Assembly (NCBI GenBank): GCA_947478745.1
Contig: CANJXE010000006.1
Span: forward strand, 1-37,823
DNA length: 37,823 nt
Source: Actinomycetota bacterium
Lineage (GTDB): Bacteria > Actinomycetota > Thermoleophilia > Gaiellales > F1-60-MAGs149
Reading direction: 5' to 3'
Part shown: piece by piece, positions 8,344-19,099 of the stretch
Layout: each line of letters opens with the position of its first letter
Numbering within the stretch: the first letter of the stretch is position 1
Translations under genes and position numbers: made by a program
Notes under the pieces: model-generated
The model's input: the letters and a program-made list of their open reading frames with translations, nothing else
Database searches by the model: none
What the model was told of the DNA's origin: nothing

Positions 8344-8960
8344 TTCGAATACAGCTCCACGATCAGCTGCTCTTGGACAGGGGTATCGATCTCATCACGG
8401 TCCGGCATGCGGAGCACCTTACCCGTGAGGTTGTCATGGTCGGCCTGCAGCCAGTTGGCCACCGACGCGGTCAGATCGGTCGCGCTTCGCACTGCGGTCT
8501 CGCCCGCGGCGCCGGGGCGCAGCGAGACGATGTCATCGGCGCGGACCGAGTACGAGGGGATGTTGACCCGACGACCATTGACATGGAAGTGGCCGTGGCG
8601 CACCAGCTGCCGTGCCTGGGCACGGGAGGCGGCGAAGCCGAGGCGGTAGACCACGTTGTCAAGACGCATCTCGAGCAGGCGAAGGAGCTCCTCGCCGGTG
8701 ATGCCCTGACGACGCGAGGCCTTCTTGTAGTAATTGCGGAACTGCTTCTCGAGCACGCCGTAGTAGCGGCGGGCCTTCTGCTTCTCGCGCAGCTGCAGCA
8801 GGTACTCGGACTGCTTGATGCGACCGCGGCCATGCTGGCCCGGCGGATAGGAGCGACGCTCGACAGCGCACTTCTCGGTCAGGCAGCGCTCGCCCTTGAG
8901 GAAGAGCTTGACGCCTTCGCGGCGGCACTGACGGCACTTGGGATCGGTAACGCGGGCCAT
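8340..8960 (-). CDS. rpsD: 30S ribosomal protein S4 (zinc-binding type)
   Basis: [36 protein letters not shown]...[38 protein letters not shown]. Confidence 0.98.
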   Translation of the reverse strand: MARVTDPKCRQCRREGVKLFLKGERCLTEKCAVERRSYPPGQHGRGRIKQSEYLLQLREKQKARRYYGVLEKQFRNYYKKASRRQGITGEELLRLLEMRLDNVVYRLGFAASRAQARQLVRHGHFHVNGRRVNIPSYSVRADDIVSLRPGAAGETAVRSATDLTASVANWLQADHDNLTGKVLRMPDRDEIDTPVQEQLIVELYSK

Positions 8961-8973
8961 TGCTCAGTGTCTC

Positions 8974-9381
8974 CTAGACGCGGCGGCGCTTGCGGGCGCG
9001 GCAGCCGTTGTGGGCCTGCGGGGACACGTCACGCACGCCGATGATCTCGAGGCCAGCGGCCTGCAGGGAGCGCATCGCGGTCTCGCGACCGGAGCCGGGC
9101 CCCTTGAGGAAGACCTCGATCTTCTGGAGACCGTGCTCCATGCCCTCGCGGGCGCAGAGATCGGCGGTCACCTGAGCGGCGAACGGCGTCGACTTGCGGG
9201 AGCCCTTGAAGCCGGCTGCGCCGGCGGACTTCCACGCCAAGACGTTGCCTTCCTTGTCGGTCAGCGCGACGATCGTATTGTTGAACGACGTCTTGATGTG
9301 CGCCTGGCCAACGGCCACGTTCTTGCGCACCTTGCGGCGCGTGCGGCCACGAGTGCCGGCGGATCGACGAGGAGGAGCCAT
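8974..9381 (-). CDS. rpsK: 30S ribosomal protein S11
   Basis: [43 protein letters not shown]...[12 protein letters not shown]. Confidence 0.98.
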   Translation of the reverse strand: MAPPRRSAGTRGRTRRKVRKNVAVGQAHIKTSFNNTIVALTDKEGNVLAWKSAGAAGFKGSRKSTPFAAQVTADLCAREGMEHGLQKIEVFLKGPGSGRETAMRSLQAAGLEIIGVRDVSPQAHNGCRARKRRRV

Positions 9382-9401
9382 GAAACGGGGTAGTCCTTTC
9401 C

Positions 9402-9773
9402 TTAGCCCTTGCGACCGCGCGAGACGGTCTTCTTCGGACCCTTGCGGGTCCGGGCATTGGTCTTCGTGCGCTGACCACGGACCGGGAGGCCGCGGCGATG
9501 GCGAATGCCGCGGTAGCAGCCGATCTCCATCAGGCGCTTGATGTTGCCGGAGCGCTCACGTCGCAGGTCGCCTTCGACCTGCACGTTCGCGTCGATGTAG
9601 GCGCGGAGGCGAGCAACTTCCTCATCAGTGAGATCGCGCACCTTCTGGTGCGACTCGATCCCAAGCTCCTTGCAGATGCTCTGGGCCGTCGAACGGCCGA
9701 TCCCGTAGATGTACGTCAGGCCGATCTCGACGCGCTTCTCCCGGGGGATGTTGACTCCAGCGATGCGTGCCAC
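9402..9773 (-). CDS. rpsM: 30S ribosomal protein S13
   Basis: [39 protein letters not shown]...[27 protein letters not shown]. Confidence 0.98.
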   Translation of the reverse strand: MARIAGVNIPREKRVEIGLTYIYGIGRSTAQSICKELGIESHQKVRDLTDEEVARLRAYIDANVQVEGDLRRERSGNIKRLMEIGCYRGIRHRRGLPVRGQRTKTNARTRKGPKKTVSRGRKG

Positions 9774-9777
9774 GCGA

Positions 9778-9891
9778 CTACCCCTGACGCTGCTTGTGAC
9801 GGGGGTTCGGGCAGATCACGTGAACGATGCCGGAACGACGAATGACTCGGCACTTGTCGCACATTGGCTTAACGCTGGGACGGACCTTCAT
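9778..9891 (-). CDS. rpmJ: 50S ribosomal protein L36 (37 aa; absent from the supplied ORF track)
   Basis: Hand translation: [37 protein letters not shown]. Confidence 0.97.
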   Translation of the reverse strand: MKVRPSVKPMCDKCRVIRRSGIVHVICPNPRHKQRQG

Positions 9892-10003
9892 GAAACCCTC
9901 GGGTGTGAATCGAACAGGATGGGGCGCAGAGCAGGCCAATTGGCCGCACTGGTGCGCGGAGGGGCACCGTAGCAGAGCACTTGAATCAGGTGCGCCATAA
10001 CCA

Positions 10004-10783
10004 TCAGATCGGGTGGTTGACGATGGAATCGCCGCGCACGAGGGTCAGGACGCGGGGTCCCTCCTCCGTGATGGCGACGGTGTGCTCGAAGTGGGCGGCG
10101 AGGCTGTCATCGACCGTGAAGATCGACCAGCCGTCGTCGTCGACGTGGATCTCGTAGGAGCCGTCCGTGATCATCGGCTCGATCGCGAGGGTCATCCCGG
10201 CCTTCAATTCCGGCCCGGTCCCCGCCTCGCCGTAGTTCTTGACCTGCGGGTCCTCGTGCATCGAGCGCCCCACGCCGTGGCCGACGAGGTCGCGCACGAC
10301 GGCGAAGCCTGCGGCCTCCACGACCGTCTGCACGGCCGCGCCGATGTCTCCGAGGCGCCCCCCTGCCTGCGAGGCCGCCACGGCCGCCTGGAGCGACGCC
10401 TGACACGTGCGGAGCAGCACCTTGGTGCGCTCCGGCACCTGCCCGATGGCCACGGTGACGGCGGAGTCGCCGACGAAGCCCTGCCGGGTCACGCCGACGT
10501 CGATCGAGAGGATGTCGCCATCGGCGAGGACGACGAGGTCGCTGGGGATGCCGTGCACGATCATCGTGTTGGGCGACGCGCAGATCGAGCCGGGGAAGCC
10601 GCGGTAGCCCTTGAACGTCGGTACCCCGCCGCAGGCGCGGATGTGCGCCTCGGCGATCTGGTCGAGATCGAGCGTCGACATGCCGGGGCGCGCGGCCTCG
10701 GCGACCAGCGCGAGGGTCTCGGCGACGATCTCGCCGGCCGCCGCCATGCGGTCGAGATCGCGTGGCGACTTGCGGTGGATCAC
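10004..10783 (-). CDS. map: Type I methionine aminopeptidase
   Basis: [30 protein letters not shown]...[23 protein letters not shown]...[14 protein letters not shown]...GMTLAIEPM. Confidence 0.97.
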   Translation of the reverse strand: MIHRKSPRDLDRMAAAGEIVAETLALVAEAARPGMSTLDLDQIAEAHIRACGGVPTFKGYRGFPGSICASPNTMIVHGIPSDLVVLADGDILSIDVGVTRQGFVGDSAVTVAIGQVPERTKVLLRTCQASLQAAVAASQAGGRLGDIGAAVQTVVEAAGFAVVRDLVGHGVGRSMHEDPQVKNYGEAGTGPELKAGMTLAIEPMITDGSYEIHVDDDGWSIFTVDDSLAAHFEHTVAITEEGPRVLTLVRGDSIVNHPI

Positions 10784-11433
10784 GCGGGCAGCGCCGCGTC
10801 GATGCGCGCAGCGACCTCGGCCGTGGTACCGATGCCGTCGATGACGACCTCGGGCACGCCGGCCTGCTGGTAGTGGCCGCGCACGGGCACGGTCTGCGCC
10901 AGGTACACGTTGCGATAGCGGTTGCGGACCACGTCGGGCTCGTCGTCGGGCCGGCGGATCAGCGGCAGGCCCTCCTCGTCGTCGATGCCCGGGGTCTGCG
11001 GCGGGTCGTACAGCTCGTGGTAGATGCGCCCGTTGTGGGCCGTCAGGCGTCCGGAGATGCGCCTGACGATCTCCTCCTCGGCCACGTCGAGCACCAGCAC
11101 GCAGTCGAGGGGGCTCCCCCGCTCCGCGAGCATCGCGTCGAGGGCAGCGGCCTGGGCCACGTTGCGCGGGAAGCCGTCGAGCAGGAAGCCGGTGGCGGCA
11201 TCGGGCTCGGCCAGGCGATCGCCCAGCATGCGCACGACGAGCTCGTCGGGGACCAGATCGCCGGCCTCCATGTAGGCCTTCGCCTCGACGCCGAGCGGCG
11301 TGCCGCCCTTGACGTTGGCGCGCAGGATGTCGCCGGTCGAGATGTGCGGGATCGCCAGGCGCTCTGCGAGTCGCGGCGCCTGGGTTCCCTTGCCCGCACC
11401 GGGCGGACCGAAGATGAGATACGCGCCCGGCAC
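10780..11433 (-). CDS. adk: Adenylate kinase
   Basis: YLIFGPPGAGKGTQAPRLAERLAIPHISTGDILRANVKGGTPLG...GFLLDGFPRNVAQA. Confidence 0.97.
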   Translation of the reverse strand: MPGAYLIFGPPGAGKGTQAPRLAERLAIPHISTGDILRANVKGGTPLGVEAKAYMEAGDLVPDELVVRMLGDRLAEPDAATGFLLDGFPRNVAQAAALDAMLAERGSPLDCVLVLDVAEEEIVRRISGRLTAHNGRIYHELYDPPQTPGIDDEEGLPLIRRPDDEPDVVRNRYRNVYLAQTVPVRGHYQQAGVPEVVIDGIGTTAEVAARIDAALPA

Positions 11434-12707
11434 TACTTCAGGAAGCCCTCGTAGTGCCGCATCATCACCTGCGATTCCATCTGTCGCATGGTGTCGAGTG
11501 CGACGCCCACCACGATCAGGATGGAGGTGCCGCCGAGAGCCTGGGCGACGGCCTGCGAGAAGCCGCCGTACTTGATGAAGATGGTCGGTGCGATTGCGAT
11601 CGTGCCGAGGAAGATCGAGCCGGGCAGGGTCAGCCGGGTCATCACGCGGTCGAGGTACTGCGCGGTCGGGCGGCCCGGGCGGACGCCGGGGATGAAGCCG
11701 CCGTTCTTCTTGAGGTTCTCAGCCTGCTCCGTCGGGTTGAACTGCACCGCGGTGTAGAAGAACGAGAACATCACGATCAGGCCGAACTCGAGGATCATCG
11801 ACGCCCACGAGGCCGGCGCGAACCAGTCCGCGAGGAAGTTGAGCGCGGGCACGAGCTGGCCGATCGTCGGGGGCAGGAACAGCACGGCGACCGCGAAGAT
11901 CACGGGGATCACGCCCGCCATATTGACGCGCAGCGGCATGTACGTGGAACCGCCCGTGGTCATGCGGCGGCCCACCATGCGCTTGGCGTATTGGATCGGG
12001 ATGCGGCGCTGCCCCTCATTGACGTAGACGACGGCGACGATCACCGCCAGCACGATGATCGGAAGGCTCAGGCGCTGGAAGGTGCCGGAGTTGGCCCAGG
12101 CGCTGACGCCGACGGGGAGCGAGACGAGGATCGAGGCGAAGATGATCAGCGACTGGCCGTTGCCGATACCGCGCTGGGTGATCAGCTCGCCCATCCACAT
12201 CAGGAGCGTCGTGCCGGCGGTGAGCGTGACGACGATCAGGATGAACGAGCGTGGAGTCAGGCTGGTTAGTGAGTTCGTCCCGCCCAGCACCGAGCCGTTG
12301 TGGAACAGGATCACGTAGCCGATCGACTGCAGCAGGGCGAGGATGACGGTCAGGTAGCGCGTGTACTGCGTGATCTTCTTCTGCCCCGCCTCGCCCTCCT
12401 TCTGGAGTGCCTCGAGGCGCGGGACGACCACCGTCATCAGCTGCATGATGATCGACGCCGTGATGTACGGCATGATTCCGAGCGCGAAGAACGACAGGTT
12501 CTGCAGCGCCTGACCGGAGAACAGGTTCAGGTAGCCGAGGATCGTCGAGCCCGCACCGCCGCTGAAGAGATTCTGGATCTCGGCCGTGTTGACCCCGGGC
12601 GTGGGCAGCCAGGAGCCAGCGCGGTACAGGAGCAGCATCGCAGCCGTGAACAGGATGCGATTGCGGAGTTCCTTGACCCGGAGGGCGTTGGCTACAGCAG
12701 CGAGCAC
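11433..12707 (-). CDS. secY: Preprotein translocase subunit SecY
   Basis: LRVKELRNRILFTAAMLLLYRAGSWLPTPGVN...GIMPYITASIIMQLMTVVVPRLE...YAKRMVGRRMTTGGSTYMPLRVNMAGVIPVIFA. Confidence 0.98.
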   Translation of the reverse strand: MLAAVANALRVKELRNRILFTAAMLLLYRAGSWLPTPGVNTAEIQNLFSGGAGSTILGYLNLFSGQALQNLSFFALGIMPYITASIIMQLMTVVVPRLEALQKEGEAGQKKITQYTRYLTVILALLQSIGYVILFHNGSVLGGTNSLTSLTPRSFILIVVTLTAGTTLLMWMGELITQRGIGNGQSLIIFASILVSLPVGVSAWANSGTFQRLSLPIIVLAVIVAVVYVNEGQRRIPIQYAKRMVGRRMTTGGSTYMPLRVNMAGVIPVIFAVAVLFLPPTIGQLVPALNFLADWFAPASWASMILEFGLIVMFSFFYTAVQFNPTEQAENLKKNGGFIPGVRPGRPTAQYLDRVMTRLTLPGSIFLGTIAIAPTIFIKYGGFSQAVAQALGGTSILIVVGVALDTMRQMESQVMMRHYEGFLK

Positions 12708-12723
12708 GGGCCCAGCCTACCGG

Positions 12724-13236
12724 CTACTGCTCGGACTCGGCCGGAGCCGCGCGCTCGATCACCTTGGCGGTGCCGCCCGCGGCCTCGATCTTGGCCTTGG
12801 CAGACGCCGAGAAGGCGTGCGCGTGGATCGTCAGGGCATGTCCGAGGTCGCCCTCGCCGAGCACCTTGACCGGATGCTTGATCCGACTGAGGAGACCGGT
12901 CTGCACGAGCATCTCGGGCGTTACCTCGGTGCCGGCCGGGAACTTCTCGGCGAGCGATCCGACGTTGACGATCTCGGACTGCGTGCGGAACGGACCCATC
13001 GGCATCGACTTCTTCATGTGCGGTCCGCGGAGCTTGCCGGTGCGCATGTAGAGCGGCATCTGGCCGCCTTCGAAGCCGGGCCGCATGTTGTGGCTGCCCG
13101 AACGGGACTTCTGGCCCTTCTGACCACGGCCGGCAGTCTTGCCGTTGCCGCTGCCGTTGCCGCGGCCCACGCGCTTGCGCGTCTTCTGGGCGCCCGGCGC
13201 GGGCTTCAGGTTGCTGAGGGTGATGGGCTCGCTCAT
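12724..13236 (-). CDS. rplO: 50S ribosomal protein L15
   Basis: [41 protein letters not shown]. Confidence 0.97.
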   Translation of the reverse strand: MSEPITLSNLKPAPGAQKTRKRVGRGNGSGNGKTAGRGQKGQKSRSGSHNMRPGFEGGQMPLYMRTGKLRGPHMKKSMPMGPFRTQSEIVNVGSLAEKFPAGTEVTPEMLVQTGLLSRIKHPVKVLGEGDLGHALTIHAHAFSASAKAKIEAAGGTAKVIERAAPAESEQ

Positions 13237-13418
13237 GCGGCGTCGACCTCCTCGATCTTCAAGAGATAGCCGACCTGATGCAGCATGCCCTGCAGGCCGG
13301 GCGAGTCCGTATGCACGCGGGAATGACCGATGCGACGCAGACCGAGCGCGCGCAGCGTGCCGCGATGCTCCTTCTGAACGCCGATCGTCGACTTCACCTG
13401 GGTGACCTTGATGCTCAT
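13233..13418 (-). CDS. rpmD: 50S ribosomal protein L30
   Basis: [50 protein letters not shown]. Confidence 0.96.
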   Translation of the reverse strand: MSIKVTQVKSTIGVQKEHRGTLRALGLRRIGHSRVHTDSPGLQGMLHQVGYLLKIEEVDAA

Positions 13419-14002
13419 GCGGTCACCTCTGCCTCAGCGGATGCGGCAGCGGCTGCTGCAGCGGCGTCGGCGGTCTTCTTGCGGCTTCCGCCCTGGGGCA
13501 GGATCTCGTGCAGCTGCTTGCCGCGGAGTGCCGCGACGTCCTCCGGGCGGCGGAGGCTGCGCAGGGCGACCTCGGCTGCTCGGCAGAGATTGATCGGGGT
13601 CGACGTGCCCAGCGACTTGGCCAGCACGTCCTTGATACCGGCGAGCTCCAGCACCGCGCGGACGCCGGCGCCGGCGATGACGCCGGTACCCTGCGAGGCG
13701 GGCTTGAGGAGCACCTTGCCGGCGCCGTAGACGCCGGTGATCTCGTGGGTGATGGTCGTGTGGTGACGCGGGACCGTGAAGAGGTTCTTCTTCGCGTCCT
13801 CGATCGCCTTCTGGATCGCGACGGGGACCTCGTTGGCCTTGCCGTAGCCGACACCGACCTGCTCCATCTCGTCGCCCACCACGACCAGCGCGGTAAAGCT
13901 GAAGCGACGGCCGCCCTTGACGACCTTCGCGACGCGGTTGATCTCGACGACGCGCTCGTGGAGCTCGCGGCCCTGGGCATCCGTTCCAACTCGGCTAGCC
14001 AT
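13415..14002 (-). CDS. rpsE: 30S ribosomal protein S5
   Basis: [61 protein letters not shown]. Confidence 0.98.
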   Translation of the reverse strand: MASRVGTDAQGRELHERVVEINRVAKVVKGGRRFSFTALVVVGDEMEQVGVGYGKANEVPVAIQKAIEDAKKNLFTVPRHHTTITHEITGVYGAGKVLLKPASQGTGVIAGAGVRAVLELAGIKDVLAKSLGTSTPINLCRAAEVALRSLRRPEDVAALRGKQLHEILPQGGSRKKTADAAAAAAAASAEAEVTA

Positions 14003-14349
14003 CAGAACTCGAGACCTCCCTCGCGCGCACCTTCGGCGAGCGCTTTGACACGTCCGTGGTAGAGGTATCCACCACGGTCGAACACGACATTGCTGACTCC
14101 GGCGGCCTTGGCGCGCTCAGCGATGAGCACTCCCGTGGCCTTCGCCTTGGCCGACTTGTCGCCCTCCTTGACGGAGCGCGAATCGGCCGCCGCGAGGGTA
14201 TGGCCCTGCACGTCGTCGATGAGCTGCGCGTACACGTCCGAGTTCGACCGGAAGACGGCCAGACGGGGACGTGCGGCGGTGCCGCTGATCTTGCCGCGAA
14301 CGCGCCGATGGCGACGATCGCGGGCCTGCTTCGGGGTGATCTTGCTCAT
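14002..14349 (-). CDS. rplR: 50S ribosomal protein L18
   Basis: [31 protein letters not shown]...[28 protein letters not shown]. Confidence 0.97.
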   Translation of the reverse strand: MSKITPKQARDRRHRRVRGKISGTAARPRLAVFRSNSDVYAQLIDDVQGHTLAAADSRSVKEGDKSAKAKATGVLIAERAKAAGVSNVVFDRGGYLYHGRVKALAEGAREGGLEF

Positions 14350-14879
14350 GCGCGCTTACCGACCTTCCGGGCGACATGCTCGCCCGCGTAGCGAATGCCC
14401 TTGCCCTTATACGGCTCCGGCGGACGCAGCTTGCGGATCTCGGCGGCCACCTGGCCGACGCGCTGCTTGTCGATGCCGCGGACGATGATCTGCGTGGGCG
14501 CGGGGACTTCGAACTCAATACCCTCCGGCGCGTCGTACTTGACCGCGTGGGAGTAGCCGAGCGCGAGCTCCAGGTTCTTGCCCTGGGCGGCGCAACGATA
14601 GCCGACGCCCTGGATCTCGAGCTCCTTGACGTACCCGTTCGAAACGCCCTCGACCATGTTGAAGAGGAGGCTGCGGGTGAGTCCGTGGAGCGCGCGATGA
14701 TTCGGGCGATCGGTGGGACGCTCGATGCGGATCTCGCCCTCGTCGACGATGACCGTCATGTCGGGGGAGATCTGCTGAACGAGCGTGCCCTTCGGTCCGG
14801 TGACCGTGATGCGCCCGGGGGCGACCTCGACGGAGACTCCGGAGGGGATGGTGATGATGCGGCGGCCGATGCGACTCAT
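14346..14879 (-). CDS. rplF: 50S ribosomal protein L6
   Basis: [33 protein letters not shown]...[26 protein letters not shown]. Confidence 0.97.
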   Translation of the reverse strand: MSRIGRRIITIPSGVSVEVAPGRITVTGPKGTLVQQISPDMTVIVDEGEIRIERPTDRPNHRALHGLTRSLLFNMVEGVSNGYVKELEIQGVGYRCAAQGKNLELALGYSHAVKYDAPEGIEFEVPAPTQIIVRGIDKQRVGQVAAEIRKLRPPEPYKGKGIRYAGEHVARKVGKRA

Positions 14880-14883
14880 GTGA

Positions 14884-15279
14884 TTACCAGATGAAGCACA
14901 GCACTTCTCCGCCGACGCCGCGCTTGGCTGCGTCTGCGGCAGTGCAAATGCCGGTCGAGGTGGACATGATTGCGGTGCCGAGGCCACCGAGGACGCGGGG
15001 AAGCCGGTCCTTGGGGGCGTACATCCGGCGTCCGGGCTTCGAGACGCGCTTGAGCCCGTAGATGACGCGCTCGCGGTTGCGGCCGTACTTCAGCTCGATC
15101 ACGAGCAGGGGCTGAGGCGTTGCGGCCTCCTCCGACCAGGAGGCGATGTAGCCCTCCTCATGGAGGATGCGTGCGATCTCGCGCTTGCTGCGGGAGGTGG
15201 GCATGATGACCTTGTCATGCAGCGCCGTGTTGGCGTTGCGGATGCGGGTCAGCATGTCTGCGATGGGATCATTGACCAT
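14884..15279 (-). CDS. rpsH: 30S ribosomal protein S8
   Basis: [43 protein letters not shown]...[26 protein letters not shown]. Confidence 0.97.
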   Translation of the reverse strand: MVNDPIADMLTRIRNANTALHDKVIMPTSRSKREIARILHEEGYIASWSEEAATPQPLLVIELKYGRNRERVIYGLKRVSKPGRRMYAPKDRLPRVLGGLGTAIMSTSTGICTAADAAKRGVGGEVLCFIW

Positions 15280-15283
15280 GGTG

Positions 15284-15469
15284 CTACCAGCTCGACTTCG
15301 TCATACCGGGGATAACGCCCTCATGCGCGAGCTGCCGGAGGCAGATGCGGCACAGGCCGAACTTCTTGTACACCGCACGCGGGCGGCCGCACTTCTGGCA
15401 GCGCGAGTAGTTGCGCACCTTGTACTTGGCCGGACGAGCGGCCTTCATGCGGAGAGCAGTCTTCGCCAT
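15284..15469 (-). CDS. rpsN: 30S ribosomal protein S14 type Z (zinc-binding)
   Basis: [41 protein letters not shown]. Confidence 0.97.
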   Translation of the reverse strand: MAKTALRMKAARPAKYKVRNYSRCQKCGRPRAVYKKFGLCRICLRQLAHEGVIPGMTKSSW

Positions 15470-15474
15470 ATCTC

Positions 15475-16038
15475 TCAGGCCTCTCGGAACGGCATGCCGA
15501 AGTGCTTGAGGAGCTCGCGCGCCTCATCATCGGTTGCCGCGGTCGTGGTGATGGTGATGTCCATGCCCCGGACCTGATCGATCCGGTCGTAGTCGATCTC
15601 CGGGAAGATGATCTGCTCCCGGATGCCGAGCGAGTAGTTGCCGCGCCCGTCGAAGGACGTGGCGCTGATGCCGCGGAAGTCGCGGATGCGGGGTAGCGCG
15701 ACCGTCGTGAGACGATCGAGGAACTCGTACATCTGCTCGCCGCGCAGCGTGACCTTGCAGCCGATCGGCATGCCCTCGCGCAGCTTGAAGCCGGCGATGG
15801 ACTTGCGGGCGATCGTGATGATCGGCTTCTGGCCCGCGATCTGCGTCATCTGCTCGACGGCATGATCGAGCGCCTTCGAGTCGGTCTTCGCGTCGGAGAC
15901 GCCCATGTTCAGCGTGATCTTGGTGAGCCTCGGCGCCTGCATGGAGGACGTGTAGCCGAAGGTCTCGATCAGCTGCGGCTTGATCTCGCGCTCGTAGCGC
16001 TCCTTCAGCCGGGGGATGTGGGTTGCGATGTCAGCCAT
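15475..16038 (-). CDS. rplE: 50S ribosomal protein L5
   Basis: [41 protein letters not shown]...[31 protein letters not shown]. Confidence 0.97.
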   Translation of the reverse strand: MADIATHIPRLKERYEREIKPQLIETFGYTSSMQAPRLTKITLNMGVSDAKTDSKALDHAVEQMTQIAGQKPIITIARKSIAGFKLREGMPIGCKVTLRGEQMYEFLDRLTTVALPRIRDFRGISATSFDGRGNYSLGIREQIIFPEIDYDRIDQVRGMDITITTTAATDDEARELLKHFGMPFREA

Positions 16039-16373
16039 TACTTGTCGATCTCCGTCCCGCACTTCTTGCACATGCGGACATTGGTTTCGGCCTTCTTGCC
16101 GACGCGTGTCGCCTTGTCGCACGACGGGCACACGAGCATGACGTTCGAGCGGCGCAACGGCGCCTCCTGCTCGAGGATGCCGCCCGGAGCCATCTGCTGA
16201 CCGCCGGAGCCCGGGACCGGGCGCGGCTTCAGGTGACGCTTCGCCAGGTTGCGACCTTCGACGACGACGCGCGCCGTGGTGGGATCGGCCGAGACGACCT
16301 TGCCGCGCTTGCCGCGGTCCTTGCCGGTGATGACCTCGATGGTGTCACCGGTCTTGATGCCGATTCCTGCCAT
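16038..16373 (-). CDS. rplX: 50S ribosomal protein L24 with C-terminal CxxC/CxxC motif
   Basis: [22 protein letters not shown]...[33 protein letters not shown]. Confidence 0.96.
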   Translation of the reverse strand: MAGIGIKTGDTIEVITGKDRGKRGKVVSADPTTARVVVEGRNLAKRHLKPRPVPGSGGQQMAPGGILEQEAPLRRSNVMLVCPSCDKATRVGKKAETNVRMCKKCGTEIDK

Positions 16374-16741
16374 CAGAGCACCTCCGGGGCGAGCGAGACG
16401 ATCCGCATGAAGTTCTTCTCGCGCAGCTCGCGGGCCACGGGCCCGAAGATGCGCGTTCCGCGCGGGTTGCCCGCCGGGTCGATGATGACCGCGGCGTTGT
16501 CGTCGAAGCGGATGTTCGTGCCATCGTCGCGGTGATGCGCCTTGGTGGTGCGCACGACGACGGCGTGGACGACCTCGCCCTTCTTGACGGTGCCATTCGG
16601 CGTAGCCACCTTGACGGTCGCGACGATGATGTCACCGACATGTGCGTAGCGACGGTGCGAACCGCCGCGGACGCGGATGCAGAGGATCTCGCGGGCGCCG
16701 GTGTTATCGGCAACTCGGAGACGGGATTCCTGCTGGATCAC
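16373..16741 (-). CDS. rplN: 50S ribosomal protein L14
   Basis: [44 protein letters not shown]. Confidence 0.98.
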   Translation of the reverse strand: MIQQESRLRVADNTGAREILCIRVRGGSHRRYAHVGDIIVATVKVATPNGTVKKGEVVHAVVVRTTKAHHRDDGTNIRFDDNAAVIIDPAGNPRGTRIFGPVARELREKNFMRIVSLAPEVL

Positions 16742-17409
16742 TTGGCCACCTCGACGATCTCGACCAGGCGCCAGCGCTTGGTGCGGGACAGCGGACGCGT
16801 CTCGACGACACGAACCGTGTCACCGATGTTGGCCGTGTTCAGCTCGTCATGCGCATGGAGCGTCATGGAGCGGCGCATGATCTTCTTGTACTTGGGATGT
16901 GCCTTGAGGACATCGACGCGCACGGTGATCGTCTTCTCGCCCTTGTTGGACGTGACGACGCCACGGCGCTCGCGACGGCGGCCCTGCTCGGCGTCCTGCG
17001 CGGGGGTGCGAACGTACTCGCCCCCGGTGGACTCGCCGCGGCGGCGCTTGCGCGCAGCAGCGGACTTCTTGCGCAGCTCGGCGCGCTCCTCAGCCGTCGT
17101 GCGGACACGGCGGATGCGGTTGGTGCGCGGCGGGCGCTTCTTCTTCTCCTTGACCGGCTCGGGCTCGGCGACGGCCTCGACGGGCGCAGCCTCCTCCGCG
17201 ACAGCCTCGGGGGCGGCCTCCTCGACGGGGGCCTCCTCGACAGCAGCCTCGACGGCGACCTCCTCAGCGGGGGCCTCCTCGACAGCAGCCTCGGGTGCGG
17301 CCTCCTCGGCGGCAGCCTCGACGGCGACCTCCTCGGCGACGGCCTCGTCGGCGACAGCCTCGTTCACGGGAGTCTCCTCCACGTCCGGGGTCTCGTTCTC
17401 GTCGCTCAC
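16738..17409 (-). CDS. rpsQ: 30S ribosomal protein S17 with a long N-terminal extension
   Basis: C-terminal S17 core [79 protein letters not shown] start overlaps the rpmC stop (GTGA). Confidence 0.93.
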   Translation of the reverse strand: MSDENETPDVEETPVNEAVADEAVAEEVAVEAAAEEAAPEAAVEEAPAEEVAVEAAVEEAPVEEAAPEAVAEEAAPVEAVAEPEPVKEKKKRPPRTNRIRRVRTTAEERAELRKKSAAARKRRRGESTGGEYVRTPAQDAEQGRRRERRGVVTSNKGEKTITVRVDVLKAHPKYKKIMRRSMTLHAHDELNTANIGDTVRVVETRPLSRTKRWRLVEIVEVAK

Positions 17410-17615
17410 GACGCTCCACCTTCCATCTTGTCGGCCTGCTCGCCCTGGATCGTCAGCAGGCGAGCGAGCTCGCGGCGGACACCGGTCAGGTTGGACGTGT
17501 TCTCGAGCGCGCCGGTGGCGTGCTGGAAACGCAGGTTGAACAGCTCCTGACGAGCCTCGGCCACCTTGCGGGCGACGTCGTCCGAGCTGAGCTCGCGGAT
17601 CTCACTAGCCTTCAA
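17406..17615 (-). CDS. rpmC: 50S ribosomal protein L29 (TTG start at 17615, or GTG at 17624)
   Basis: [56 protein letters not shown]. Confidence 0.92.
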   Translation of the reverse strand: MKASEIRELSSDDVARKVAEARQELFNLRFQHATGALENTSNLTGVRRELARLLTIQGEQADKMEGGAS

Positions 17616-18030
17616 AGAGATCACCTTCCCGGGTGACGAACTTGCAGGGGATCGGCAGCTTCTGGGCTGCCAGCGCCATGGCCTCGCGGGCCAACGGCTC
17701 GGGCACGCCGGCGAGCTCGAACATGATCCGGCCCGGGCGCACGACGGCGACCCAGAACTCGGGCGAGCCCTTGCCCGAGCCCATGCGGGTCTCGGCGGGC
17801 TTCTTCGTGACGGGCTTGTCCGGGAAGATCGTGATCCAGACCTTGCCACCGCGCTTGATCTTGCGGGTCATGGCAATACGTGCGGCCTCGATCTGACGAG
17901 CGGTGATCCACCCCTCGTGCATGGCCTTGAGCCCGTACTCGCCGAAGGTGACGCGGGCATGGCCCTTGGTCTCACCCGTGCGACGACCACGATGAACGCG
18001 GCGGTGCTTGACGCGACGCGGCATCAGCAT
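17605..18030 (-). CDS. rplP: 50S ribosomal protein L16
   Basis: [66 protein letters not shown]. Confidence 0.98.
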   Translation of the reverse strand: MLMPRRVKHRRVHRGRRTGETKGHARVTFGEYGLKAMHEGWITARQIEAARIAMTRKIKRGGKVWITIFPDKPVTKKPAETRMGSGKGSPEFWVAVVRPGRIMFELAGVPEPLAREAMALAAQKLPIPCKFVTREGDLFEG

Positions 18031-19097
18031 CAGGAATCACCCTCCTCGGCAGCGGGAGCCTCAGCGGCGGGAGCCTCGACAGCAGGAGTCTCCTCCGCAG
18101 CGGGCGCCTCGACGACGACGGTCTCCTCGACGACGACCTCGGCCACGGGGGTCTCGATGACCTCGTCGACCACGATCTCCTCGACCACGGGGGTCTCGGA
18201 CTTGGGACGGGCGCGACGACCGGCCGGAACGGACGGACCGCTCAGGCGCGGCTGGTTCGGACCACCGGGTCCGCCGCCACGGGGGCGACGATCGCCACCG
18301 GGGCCGCCGCCACGCTCGCCACCGCGCTCGCCACCGCCACCCGGAGCACCGCGGCGGCCCTTGGGGCGCGCGGGACCGAGCTCTTCGATGGCGCCCTTGG
18401 CGCCACCCTTGCGGCGTCGAGCATCAACCTCGCCGAGGCGAGTCTGATTCTGATCCTGGCCCTCGAAGCCCTCGGGCATGATCTCGCCCTTGTTGATCCA
18501 GACCTTGACGCCGATGCGGCCGTACGTGGTCTTGGCCTCGGCGAAGCCGTAGTCGATATCGGCGCGGAGCGTCTGGAGCGGCACGCGGCCCTCCGAGTAC
18601 TGCTCGGTCCGGCTCATCTCGCCGCCGCCGAGGCGACCGCCGCACTTGATGCGGACGCCTTGGGCGCCGGAGCGGACCGCCGACTGCAGCGAGCGCTTCA
18701 TCGCGCGGCGGAAGGCCACGCGATTCTGCAGCTGCTCGGCAACCGACTGCGCCATCAGGCGCGCGTCGAGCTCGGGACGCTTGATCTCGTTGATGTTGAT
18801 CTGCACGGCGCGGCCGGTGATCGAGTGGACCTCCTTGCGGAGGGCGTCAACCTCGACACCGGACTTGCCGATGACGATGCCCGGACGGGCGGTGTAGATG
18901 TCGATCGTGATCTTCTGCGAATCCTTGCGGATGTGGATGTCGGACAGGCCCGCGTGGCTCAGCTTGTTGTGGATGTGCTCGCGGATCTTGATGTCCTCAC
19001 CCAGGTAGCGGGCGAACTCGCGATCGGAGCACCAGTTCGACTTCCAGTCGTGGATGATGCCGACGCGAAGGCCGCCAGGATGAACTTTCTGGCCCAT
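18030..19097 (-). CDS. rpsC: 30S ribosomal protein S3 with a C-terminal RG-rich then acidic extension
   Basis: [39 protein letters not shown]...[15 protein letters not shown]. Confidence 0.97.
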   Translation of the reverse strand: MGQKVHPGGLRVGIIHDWKSNWCSDREFARYLGEDIKIREHIHNKLSHAGLSDIHIRKDSQKITIDIYTARPGIVIGKSGVEVDALRKEVHSITGRAVQININEIKRPELDARLMAQSVAEQLQNRVAFRRAMKRSLQSAVRSGAQGVRIKCGGRLGGGEMSRTEQYSEGRVPLQTLRADIDYGFAEAKTTYGRIGVKVWINKGEIMPEGFEGQDQNQTRLGEVDARRRKGGAKGAIEELGPARPKGRRGAPGGGGERGGERGGGPGGDRRPRGGGPGGPNQPRLSGPSVPAGRRARPKSETPVVEEIVVDEVIETPVAEVVVEETVVVEAPAAEETPAVEAPAAEAPAAEEGDS

Positions 19098-19099
19098 AT

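Noticed and set aside
17160-17370. GCCTCCTCGACAGCAGCCTCG-like repeats as a non-coding array
   Set aside because: They encode the in-frame Ala/Glu repeat of the S17 extension; reported as a protein feature instead.
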